From Brachionus manjavacas (lineage: Eukaryota > Rotifera > Eurotatoria > Ploima > Brachionidae), in NCBI GenBank assembly GCA_019054805.1, contig JAHQIY010000007.1:2609501-2673500 (forward strand): a stretch of 64,000 bases of DNA, in the 5' to 3' direction. Positions 35,247-44,712 of this stretch are shown here, piece by piece. A model generated the notes under the pieces. The model did not search any database and had not been told where the DNA came from. It saw nothing but the letters and a program-made list of their open reading frames with translations. The first letter of the stretch is position 1. Each line of letters begins with the position of its first letter. A program made the translations under genes and the position numbers.

Positions 35247-36132
35247 ATAAATTTTTTATTTTAGCAATTTCTAAAAGGACGATATTCCAAAATTACTTAA
35301 AGATTTCAATAAAAACTATTCTATTAAAAAAATCTTAGAACAAACAATTTTTTATTTAACAATTGAAAACTCAGAGTTTTAAGTTTTATTCAATTATTAT
35401 TTATATTTCAAGGTTGATCAACAGACTAGTGCCTATGTCATGAAAGACTGATTAATCCTACACTTTTTTAATTTTATAAAATAATTAATACAAATTAAAA
35501 AATAAAAATTATGTAATTGATTTTGAAAAATTTTTTAAAAAAGCAAAACATTGAAAAATCTAAATTAGATTTTTTAGATTTTTTTTTAAATCTTAAATAA
35601 TTAAACTAATATTATTGAAAGCTTGAATGTTACAATTTTGATCTCTTGATCACAAAGCTATTCATGAGTCTTCAAAGGTTTTTTCACCATTAACCAGCTC
35701 TATCTCAAAATAGCTACGTTTAAAATAGCTATAATTAAAATAGCTAAAATAAATTTTCTCATCTAAATTTTTTATTAATTTAATTTAGCTAAAATCAAAA
35801 AAGCTTTAAATGAAAAAAAAATCAAAAAGAAAAGCTAAGAAATAAAAAAGCGTGTATCAAAAAAGCTAATTTTAATTAGAAGCAATCAGTGAATTTAAAA
35901 AAAAAATATTTTATTTTGAAAAATGTCAGATGTTGATCAACAACTTGTGTTAGAAATCTAAGCTTAAATAAAGCTTTTAGTTCTCTCTCACAAAAAGGTC
36001 ATGACCAGTTTCATTTTAATGGTTATTACTATAAACAAAATGTACAACAGAAAAAAAAACGTTTTCAATTGGCGTTGTATTAAGCTTTATAATGAGATAT
36101 TATAAAAACTATTCAACGATGCTATTTTGAGC
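35247..36132. other. Intergenic, right flank of the cassette, with a small aaaatagct repeat
   Basis: AT-rich. 35.70-35.75 kb carries four spaced copies of aaaatagct at about 15-17-nt intervals. No gene seen. Confidence 0.45.
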
Positions 36133-36328
36133 TTATTTTGAAAGTACAGTATTTTTTTTATCTATTTGTTTTCTAACCGAGTCAATATATCCTGATTCAA
36201 AATCTTCTCTGTATTCCTCCACTAGTCTGACAATCACTGAAATAGAATGACTCAGTCCTGTCCCAACATATCTCTCACTCAACTCAAAAACCAGATTCGA
36301 GACTGTTAGTAATTTAAGTTTATTAAAA
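36133..36328 (-). mobile_element. 3' end of an older minus-strand LINE, left part, containing direct-repeat copy 1
   Basis: The minus-strand frame encodes NKLKLLTVSNLVFELSERYV, GLSHSISVIVRLVEEYRE and a stop at 36133, typical of the C terminus of a non-LTR reverse transcriptase. The stretch 36184-36328 is repeated at 37343-37487 with 2 differences in 145 bp. The same ORF continues in the right copy towards higher coordinates, so one older element has been split by the plus-strand LINE insertion at 36329-37342. Confidence 0.75.
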
Positions 36329-37342
36329 TTATTGATATTTGTATTATTGATATTTGTGGGACTTATGGGAATAAATGGAGAATAAAATTTAACCCTAATA
36401 AAACAAAAATTGTTAACTTTGGCATTCAATTATTTAAGTCGGTATTTCACCTTATTGGATCCGAACTTAAAGAAGAAAATCAGTTAGAATACTTAGGATT
36501 CATTATAGATTCTAATCTTGACTTTAACACACAGGCAATAATAAATTTTAAAAAAGTTCAGAGCAGCTTTTTTGGAATTTCGTATCTTCTGCCTAAAAAA
36601 AGTCCTTCCTCTTCACCTAAATTAAAATCATTTATATACAAAACATATTGCTTATCTAAATTCACATATGGTCTTGAGGCTCTCACTCTTAATTCGACCA
36701 CAAAGGATTCAATAAATAAATTACAAAACAACTTAATTAGACAAATGTTTGGTTTAAAAGCCTATTGTCACATATCACGAGTCTTAAAAGTACTGAAAGT
36801 TTTCAACTTTGATGAACTTTATCTATTTTCAAAACTAACTTTTATTGATACAATTAAATATAATTATCTATCATCACAATTTTTAAAATATATGCTTAAT
36901 GACCCCCCCTCTAATAAATCTTTTTCCTCTGACTTGGTTCTTATTTCCAAGTACTTTAAAATTGAAACCTCAAAAATTACAGTAAACACAAACCAACTTA
37001 AAGAAAATTTTAAGATTAATTTGATTTCTAATGATGGTATATCTGATTCAATTTGGTTATGTCTATGCAATTTAAAATTATAACATTTCAGAACTCTCCT
37101 AAACGAGCTAATTCAAAATAAAAGAAATTCATGAATTTTGGTCCAAATTATCTTGCTTTCTAACTTTCATGCCTTTTTCTATTTTCGAACTAATGTTCCT
37201 TTTTTATTTTTTGTAATTTTATTTTTAGGTAATAATTTTTCATTTTTTAAAAAACACAAAAAATCTTTTTATTTATTTTTTTTATTTTTTTTTTACTTCT
37301 CCTTAAAGGAGGTTAATTCAATTCAATAAATAAATAAAAATA
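36329..37342 (+). mobile_element. 5'-truncated plus-strand LINE inserted into an older LINE
   Basis: An open frame from about 36361 to 37083 encodes the reverse-transcriptase thumb region: WRIKFNPNKTKIVNFG, then QLEYLGFIIDSNLDF, SKFTYGLEALTL and LQNNLIRQMFGL. The 3' part ends with a small stem-loop (CTCCTTAAAGGAG) and an (aataa)n-type tail just before 37343. The element is bounded by the 145-bp direct repeat. The catalytic palm with the Asp-Asp motif is missing, so this copy is dead. Confidence 0.8.
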
Positions 37343-37640
37343 AATATATCCTGATTCAAAAACTTCTCTGTATTCCTCCACTAGTCTGACAATCACTGAA
37401 ATAGAATGACTCAGTCCTGTCCCAACATATCTCTCACTCAACTCAAAAAGCAGATTCGAGACTGTTAGTAATTTAAGTTTATTAAAAGTCTCATGATGCA
37501 CGATGTTGCAGGGACTATCATATTTTAACTTATGGGTAAATCTGACTGCTGTATTCTGATTTGCTTGTAGTTTTTTGATATTGTTTTCTGAAAATGAATT
37601 TAAGTATGATAAATGAGGATTCTGAGAGAATTTATATAAA
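37343..37640 (-). mobile_element. Older minus-strand LINE, right part, containing direct-repeat copy 2
   Basis: The minus-strand frame reads YLNSFSENNIKKLQANQNTA, VRFTHKLKYDSPCNIVHHET, then NKLKLLTVSNLLFELSERYV, i.e. the region just upstream of and including direct-repeat copy 2 (37343-37487). It is a normal LINE C-terminal segment, truncated near 37640. Confidence 0.75.
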
Positions 37641-38000
37641 GCAGTTTAAGAGCACATTTTACTCAAAATTAGAAGATATGTTAGAATTAATCATAAAGGT
37701 GTGAAAAAAGATAAGTTTTATGATTATAAATATTTAAAATTATATTTTTATACTATCTTACAATTTCTTCTTTTTTTTCCTGAAATCCTTAATATTTAAA
37801 ATTCATTATTACTTGTGACTTTATTTATCAATTAATCTTTTCTTTTTTTTTTCTTATTTTTTATACTATATTTACTAAATCTTTTTGATTTTTGATTTTT
37901 ATTTTATTTTAGTTTATTTATGATTTTTTTAATTTTTATTATTTTTTTTATTCTGAAGGAGCTTTTGCTCGGTACAGAAAACAAATAAATAAAAATTACA
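37641..38000 (+). mobile_element. Probable LINE 3' tail remnant
   Basis: Plus-strand AT-rich sequence ending in a small hairpin (GAAGGAGCTTTTGCTCGGTAC) followed by acaaataaataaaaat at about 37980-37996. This is the same layout as the end of the LINE at 37.34 kb (hairpin then A/T-rich simple repeat). Coding content before it is decayed. Confidence 0.4.
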
Positions 38001-38128
38001 ATTAATGCCAAGTTTGATATATCAAATTACAGAGAAAAAAAAGGCTTGTTGCAGATTGATTATAATTATAAATATAATAATTGCTAACTTTCAGTCGTCT
38101 GGTTTTCTTTTCTGTTGTAAGCAATCAT

Positions 38129-38440
38129 TTACAAGTAAATGAAGTAGAGGGACAAAAAAGTCTTTTTAAGACTTTTAATGATTTTTATAAAACCTGGTGA
38201 GTTATAAGAGGGTAGTTCATTTAGAACTTTTTTGATTTCATCAATTGAAAACTCATGAAATGAAAAAACTGGTGTAAGAATGGAATTTTTTGATTTTGAT
38301 TCTTTAAAAATGTCAAAAGTAAATTTAGCTGAGTAATTTTCACCGAACAAAGAAAAAGACTAAATAGATGCAGAGCAATTATTAGCATCTCAACTTGATC
38401 AACGGGATTTCTTGCTTTAGTTTTCACCCAAAACTAGTTC
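38129..38440 (-). mobile_element. LINE reverse-transcriptase N-terminal fragment
   Basis: The minus-strand frame encodes FGENYSAKFTFDIFKESKSK, then FHEFSIDEIKKVLNELPSYN followed by SPG, the classic start of the non-LTR reverse-transcriptase domain (motif 0/1, with SPGxDG reduced to SPG). Upstream sequence in another frame (NPVDQVEML) suggests a frameshift. It is a truncated remnant, probably of the same family as the neighbouring pieces. Confidence 0.65.
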
Positions 38441-39770
38441 TTCTAGAAAGCTGTCAAAACCAACATTTCTTCTAGTTTTAATTGATGATTAAAACTCAAA
38501 TAAATGTTTTCATTTTTTTTGCGTTGCTTAAATTCTCATCTAGCAATTTGGGAAAATTTATTTTGAAACCTTGAATGAAATTATTTTCGTTTTTAATTTA
38601 AATCTAGAGAAGCTTTTACCCAAACAAACAATTAAATTAAATAACATAAATTTTCTTAGTGCACACTTCTAAAATTAAATGATTTGCTTGGAGACAGCAA
38701 CACAATTTTGAAATCGATTTAATCAAAACTACAAAATCAAACTGGATGTAAATCTATCAAAAATTTAATTTTAGATCGAGTAAATTACAACATTAAAATA
38801 TTTTGAGATCAAAAATTGACAATTCTTGTCAATCATTTTTTTTGATACAAGCTTTAAATTAGGTTTAATTTTTTTAAAGGGGCTATAAATTTGCACCTTT
38901 ATTTTTTATTTAAAATTGTGCTAAAGAAAGCAAAAAACTGATTAAATTTTGATGCCATCTAATAAAAGATTAAAAACACATTTACTGTTTTACTTTAATA
39001 CCATTTTTAATAATGAAAAAATAAAAACTATATTGACAAGAATAATCAAGTCAAAACATTTCATGACTTTTACTTGAATTTAAAAATTTTCAAGAAAATC
39101 TAAAACTAAATAAAAGATGACAAGAATCAGATGTGGAACAATCATTTGTTAAATTAACTGAAATCTAACAGTTAATACAGATCAAAACATTGAACAAAAA
39201 AATAATTTTTTTGTCATTTTTAAATTTACGTCACTTCTAAAAAAATTGTTGTTTTTTATGAATTTCTAATTTAGTAAGCAAAATAATAATGAATGGTTTT
39301 TGAGAAATTTGAAGTCAGAAACAACATTACTTCTTTAACTTTAAAATTAATTTTTTAGATTTTTTAATAATCAATTTCGACAAATATAAATGAAAGAAAA
39401 CTAATCGAGTGCAAAAATGACAAATAAAGCAGACATGATTGTGAAAATAATCGATCAGTGTGGGTAACAAAAAAATTTTATGAGCTACAAAAAATTTTAA
39501 AAGATGCGCAAAAAGTACACTCAAAAAGAAAAAAGCTAAATCTTAATTTTTTAGAAAATTTTAGTTTAGTTAACTGCAGTCAATCTAATAAGTTCGGCTT
39601 GATTGGGAAGAACTTGCTTGAGTATCAAAAATGCCTGAGATATTAAAAAATATTGAAAAGAATTTGAAAGGTAAAAGAGATTAAAAATCGTTTGGCAGTC
39701 GTGTTTTCCAGGTTTTCGAGGACGGGACTAATGAGGTTAGACTGAAATAGTGTTTATCTATTAGTGTTGG
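38441..39770. other. AT-rich intergenic region
   Basis: No supported gene. Open frames around 39.3-39.65 kb are short and lack ATG starts or family features. Confidence 0.5.
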
Positions 39771-39942
39771 CAATCGATTCCAATCGATTGACAAATTTAA
39801 TAAATCGACTAATTTTTTTTAGTCGACTATTAAATTGACTACATATTTTTAGTCGTCTATTAAATCGATTAATTTTTTATAGTCAACTATTAAATCGATT
39901 TAAAAATTGATTGATTTTTTCTAGTTGACTATAAAGTTTCTA
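39771..39942. repeat. Degenerate 30-bp minisatellite
   Basis: Units beginning agtc(g/a)(a/t)ctattaaat(c/t)ga occur at 39821, 39851 and 39881 (period 30) with a more diverged unit at 39923 after a 42-bp spacing. Flanking sequence (caatcgattccaatcgattg, aaatcgacta) looks like decayed units. Confidence 0.6.
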
Positions 39943-40620
39943 ATATATTTCGAAATGAAAAATTAATGTAATTAATTAGCAATAAATGTTTTTTTTTTTT
40001 TTTTTTTTTTAAATATATATAAATTGATTTAAAATTTCAAATTTAAAGCAAAAATTACAATTTAACGATTTATTTCAAAAAAATTTTTATTCGTAATATA
40101 AAAAACGATTAAAATTTTAAAAATTTGAAACGATTTAAAATATCGAGTCGATTTTTAAAATAAAAAAAATTTTTTTTTGTCTAGGGGGGTCTGAATCTTT
40201 ACAGCCTTATATAAAGTATATCTTATTTAAGCTTTTTTATCTCAGAATTTAATCAATCGAATCTACTCGATCGACACATTTTCTGATAGAGAATTAAATG
40301 CTCTATATTCTGAGCTGGTTATCTTGAAAAAAAAAATTGAAAATTTTTTCGGAAAAAAATCGGAAAAATTTTGACATTTTTTAACTTTTTCGGGATCTAC
40401 TTTTTTGCAAACCCCTTAACCTATATATTTTTATACAAATTCTGAAACTAGACAAAATTCTGAACAAAATGATGGTTTTACTTTTTTTATTTATTTAGTT
40501 CAAAAATTTTTATAAACGCTCAAAAAGAGTCCATTTTTCGAAAAAAAAAATCTTGAAAATTATTCAATTATTACTCAAAAAAAATACATTTAATTAATTA
40601 TAACAATGAATTTGTTATTT
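39943..40620. other. AT-rich spacer with a long T run
   Basis: Contains a T run of about 20 nt near 39.99-40.01 kb. No gene seen. It may be part of the transposon whose coding remnant follows. Confidence 0.45.
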
Positions 40621-41170
40621 TTAAATGTTGTTGATGAGTTGCCTTAGTTTTACCTGAAAAATATGCTTTAGGACTTCACCATAAGTTGATCCTTTATAAT
40701 AAGCATCAACTGACCTCAAATATCTTCGTATTAATTTTTTATAGATTTTTTTTCTAATAAAATCGTCTCGAGCATCATCAATCAACTTTTTCATTTTATC
40801 GAAACTCTGATCTGTTCTAGTACGAACATATTGTTTAAGACAACACCATTGGCCTTCAATAAGGTTTAGTTCGCAGTGATATTTTGGAACAAATATGATC
40901 TTTATTCCATATTTTTTCCCCAGAATATCAAGTTTTTTAGACCCCATGAAAGCCGGGTGCTGAGATAGAATTTGTTTAATTTGTTCTAATTTTATTTTAG
41001 CGGGTAAATCAATCCTAATTCTAACGCAATACTTTTTAACCCTTTGCTTTTCCCTATATTTTCACCATCTATAAAATAAAGATCTAGTGTCTTTTCAGTA
41101 TTATCTACATCATACCAAGTCAATTGTTCACATGGACAGTATCCCTGGCTTCAAAGCACAACAGCTCATG
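40621..41170 (-). pseudogene. DDE transposase remnant (frameshifted)
   Basis: On the minus strand a first segment (QLTWYDVDNTEKTLDLYFID, then GENIGKSKGLKSIALELGLI ending in a stop) is one frame off from a second (AKIKLEQIKQILSQHPAFMG, GIKIIFVPKYHCELNLIEGQ). FVPKYHCELNLIE is the diagnostic third-acidic-residue block of a DDE_3-type endonuclease found in many invertebrate transposons. The catalytic N-terminal half and terminal inverted repeats are not seen, so this is an inactive remnant. Confidence 0.75.
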
Positions 41171-41234
41171 GAGTCGGTAAGCAATTCAAAGAATTCTGTT
41201 AAAATTAAATTTAACCTAAATACAAACTAACTTA

Positions 41235-41456
41235 ATGTTTTACTTAATGGAATATGAGGTGATTAATGAGTATCCATCAATGACATTTGAAGCTCTTGTA
41301 TCCAACATTGGCGGAATATTAGGACTTTTTATTGGAATAAGTGTTTTGAGCATAGCTGAACTATTTGAAATCTTTCTAAGCATTATTTATATTCTTTTGA
41401 TATTAATACAAAATAAAAATAAAACTTTAATTTTGATTTCAATAATTTTTTATTAA
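41235..41456 (+). pseudogene. DEG/ENaC (amiloride-sensitive) channel C-terminal fragment
   Basis: 73 codons from ATG to stop. YPSMTFEALVSNIGGILGLF followed by IGISVLSIAELFEIF is the conserved pre-TM2/TM2 block of acid-sensing/degenerin channels, including the GxS-type filter region (GIS). The rest of the channel (TM1, large Cys-rich extracellular domain) is not upstream; a transposase remnant on the opposite strand lies there. Either this is a severed exon of a gene broken by transposon insertion, or a small functional exon whose partners lie outside; a broken copy is more likely. Confidence 0.6.
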
Positions 41457-41704
41457 ATAAATTTTATTTTGTTAAATTAAGTGTCTAGTATTTTGTAAAT
41501 TATTTAAGATGAATACTTGGTTGTTAAAATTTTTCAAAAAACTACTTAAATAAAATTAAAAATTTCACTTTCATTTAATTTTATATTTTTATATTTTTTT
41601 ATTTAATACAATATAATTAATTTAAAGAAACGAAGGGTTAATCATTCTCTAAGGCACGGATACTAACCAGTTGATTAACTTTGGAATACAATAAAATAAA
41701 GAAT

Positions 41705-42760
41705 TTATTTCATGATATAATCTTCGTCAGGACTATAACGACATGCAACTTTATTAAGCCGATTTTCATCTACTAAAACAACTTTGGTTTTAGTCAAATC
41801 AAATTCTTTATTTTGAACTTCGTAGATGCTCTTCAAATATTCTTTACAATATTCAAAATTTAATACATTTGATCTTAACGAATTATGCCAATTAATAGCT
41901 TCACCGAATATTTTTTTCTCACACTCAAGTCCACACTCTGAACAATTCTTTAAAATTTTATCATCTGAATTGTTCTGTTGAACTAAAAAAGGACTTGATT
42001 TATTCAAATCATTCAATCGGTGTCTCAAAACTATGTGAGCTGTCTCATGAACAATTGTTGCCACAAAATCGAGTTTTATTATTACCAACTTCTGTTCTTC
42101 TGTGTAATTTCTAAAGTTTCTACTTGTCAAAACTCTGATTATTGGTTGCGTATTAACATAGATTGTGTGAATTCCAGCAAACCCATTTAGTCTTTTGAAA
42201 TTACTATCAACAAATATTAATTTCAATTTTTTGAAATTAAAAACCTCATTTTTTACACAAATCTCATCTATAAGATTAGCAATTTTTCCTGTTATCTTTG
42301 AGCTTTTTAAAACACACTTAAAAAGTGATTCCAATTGATTAAATATCTCGTGATCCTTAATTAAGATGCTTTTTTTAATTGAAACAAAATTCTCAAATAT
42401 TTTAGTCATGAAAATTTGATCGTTTAAAAGAATTTTTGAGTTGTGAATTAGAAAAATACTTTGAATCAATAAATTTTCGTTACAAACTTCCTGTTTAATA
42501 AAATTATACAAGTCTTTTAAGCAATCTGTTGAAAAAATTGGATATTTTTCTATGCTTGGATTAATGCAAAGATTGCGGAGAATGACATCTTTTGATAAGC
42601 GAAAAAAAGCTTCTTCATTTAATTCCAATGATAGAGGAGTTTTATTTAAATTTCGTTCAGGCGTCGATTGCTTTACCTTGTTTGCGAATTCAGCAAAGCT
42701 AAGCATGCTTTTATTGGTTTCGTGTTCATCGAAAACAGCTAAAAATATGTTAACTGACAT
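41705..42760 (-). CDS. Orphan protein with HExxH metallopeptidase-like motif
   Basis: Single exon, 351 aa, starting at ATG 42760 (MSVNIFLAVFDEHETNKSML); a longer frame upstream would need a GTG start. An acceptor-like tttttttttag ends 2 nt before the ATG, so a 5' exon is possible. The central region contains IVHETAHIVLRHRL (His238, Glu239, His242), a zincin HExxH signature, followed about 50 residues later by CSECGLECEKKIFGEAINW, which could supply a third ligand (Glu) and has three or four Cys. The first residues are weakly hydrophobic, not a clear signal peptide. I do not recognise the family; protease activity is inferred only from the motif. Confidence 0.65.
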   Translation of the reverse strand: MSVNIFLAVFDEHETNKSMLSFAEFANKVKQSTPERNLNKTPLSLELNEEAFFRLSKDVILRNLCINPSIEKYPIFSTDCLKDLYNFIKQEVCNENLLIQSIFLIHNSKILLNDQIFMTKIFENFVSIKKSILIKDHEIFNQLESLFKCVLKSSKITGKIANLIDEICVKNEVFNFKKLKLIFVDSNFKRLNGFAGIHTIYVNTQPIIRVLTSRNFRNYTEEQKLVIIKLDFVATIVHETAHIVLRHRLNDLNKSSPFLVQQNNSDDKILKNCSECGLECEKKIFGEAINWHNSLRSNVLNFEYCKEYLKSIYEVQNKEFDLTKTKVVLVDENRLNKVACRYSPDEDYIMK

Positions 42761-42902
42761 GGCTAAAAAAAAAATTAACACTAGGATTTTTATTTAAAAT
42801 TTGTTAAAATTTGAAATTATTAGAATGTTTCTTAGAGAATAAATGAGAACAAATTCTGAATTTTTTTGAAATACAAAAAAAAATTTATCCCTTTAAATTT
42901 TG

Positions 42903-42981
42903 CTTAAAAAGGTACTGGAAAATGATATAAGCAGCTCCCCATTATCCGCTAGGATAGTAAAGGGATAATTATTATTATTTA
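42903..42981 (+). mobile_element. Short SINE copy
   Basis: The 3' part of the SINE family at 28.2 and 53.6 kb: aaaaggtactgg..., CCCATTATCCGCTAGGATAG, taaagggat and an (ATT)n tail. Strongly 5'-truncated; target-site duplication not obvious. Confidence 0.7.
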
Positions 42982-43606
42982 ACTATGCTGACAAAGTTAT
43001 ACTCAATTTATTTATAAATAAAAAATCAAAAGTTTAAAAAATAAACCCTCACTGTAGCTTATCGTAAGCTTAAATTAATTTTAAAATGTTAATTTTAGTA
43101 AAGTATAAGTATTTATGATGCATGAAAGGAAACTTGAACAATGAAATTATTAATGAATACATTGGGCAGATTTTCAGTTTAAAATTTTATGAATGCAAAC
43201 GAATTTGCTGCGAATCTGTTGTAAAATTTTTATAATCTAAATCTGAAAAAAATCAGCGTGCAGTTCTTTTAAATTTTTCAAAATACAAAAATGCAAACAC
43301 ATTTTTTATTTAAAAAAAAAGGAAGATAAGATAATTCTTGAAATTTAATATTTAAAATAAATAAATAATTACAATTGTTTCTGCGATTCTATTGAATTTA
43401 AATATTTTCATCAAGATGATAAGCGACAGACTCGCTGTCATTAAATAATAAGCAAAAAAGGCGATTTAATCTCAAGATTTAATTTTTTTAAACATTGATA
43501 ATTTGAATTTATTCACTTTATTTTCCAATTTACTTTATAAAAAAATAATTTGATTATAAAGACCACAAAAGATAAAATTTTGAGCATCAGAAGAATTTTT
43601 TGAAAT
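42982..43606. other. AT-rich intergenic stretch
   Basis: Nothing supported apart from presumed 3' flank of the retroelement remnant to the right. Confidence 0.5.
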
Positions 43607-44297
43607 TTATTTATTTTTACTCTCTAACTCGGCCCTAACTATTAGGTCAAGGGCTTTAAGAAAGAAGCAGACTATTTCGAACTCATCTTCCTTATCTATA
43701 TTGCTTGAAATTGTCTTGAATTTCATTATGTTGTCCTCAAGATTTGACGTTGATTTATTACTTTTTAGTTTAGATCTTAGCCTTCTCTGAACAATAGCTG
43801 GTTTCAGGATTGCTAATAATTGATTTTTAAATGTGTCCCACGTAACTGATTCATCTCTTTTTTGCATGTTTCTAAATATTTGTAAGGCGTTTCCTCTTAG
43901 GGGTTTTGTAACGCAATATATTAGCCTACTTCTAATAATTCCCTGATTCCTTGCCTCAGTTTCTACCAAGTATATCCATTCATCTACTTTATCTTTATCG
44001 TTTCCATATAATTTCGGTATATCATCGACTTTAAATTTTATGGTTCGAGTTTCCCTAAGTCCGAATCATACGTTTTCTTGTAATACATCCTCATGTATGA
44101 AAGTTTTTGATGAATTGCTTTATTTTGAAGGGTGCTTTTTGCGTCTTCTTCACTTTGTTGTGATTGATTTATATTCCTAAAATTATCTTCTATTTTTTTA
44201 AATTGATACTGGCAAATAGCTCAGCTCTTTTGAAAAGAAGCTCTATAAGCAGCTTCTTAGGTTTTCCTGAATTTTGAAAATTTTGAAGCCATTCCAT
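43607..44297 (-). pseudogene. LTR-retrotransposon gag remnant (frameshifted)
   Basis: Minus strand from ATG at 44297: MEWLQNFQNSGKPKKLLIEL, then a frameshift to QYQFKKIEDNFRNINQSQQS and KKTYDSDLGKLE, then another frameshift to KFKVDDIPKLYGNDKDKVDE, WIYLVETEARNQGI, and a final open part including GNALQIFRNMQKRDESVTWD and LRSKLKSNKSTSNLE. This matches the capsid-like gag domain of Ty3/gypsy-type elements (ends of the retroelement capsid fold, W..F...L). No protease, reverse transcriptase or integrase follows, so the element is truncated and dead. Confidence 0.65.
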
Positions 44298-44403
44298 ATG
44301 TTACGCTTTTGTACAGCTTACCAATTCGCTATCGTCATCTAATTGTGTCTTTATTAAGTGTACCAGCTAAATTTTTCAAGGTAACTTTTGAAATGGGTAC
44401 CAT

Positions 44404-44712
44404 AAAAAATATCATCTTTTTTATCGCTGCTTCTAATTATAACCGGTTTATAATAAAACAATGTTTAATCTTTTAAAAGTTTTATTTAAGTTATTGAACG
44501 TTCTGAAGTTCTAAGAATGGAATTCTTATTTATATCTATATGGTCCTGTCAAGAATAGCGAGATAATTAAGTCAAGATGTGAGCTAAGTGTTTAATGTAT
44601 ATGTCAGCATTTCGAAGCGTCTAACTTCTGAGATACGTGACAAGTATAATTCTTACTGATCTTTGTGCATCAGTTAACAAGCTGATGAATAAATGAGTGT
44701 TCAGAGAACAGG
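44404..44712 (-). repeat. Candidate 5' LTR of the gag element
   Basis: Read on the minus strand it starts TGTTCTCTGAACACTC, contains a TATA-like ATATAGATATAAATAAG, a polyadenylation-type AATAAA, and stops just before TGGTACCCATTTC, which could be a tRNA primer-binding site (TGG start), about 100 nt before the gag ATG. There is no second LTR in the window to confirm the ends, and the 3' end lacks the usual CA. Confidence 0.4.

Noticed and set aside
39327-39646. Short frames on both strands
   Set aside because: No ATG at the supposed starts and low-complexity composition.
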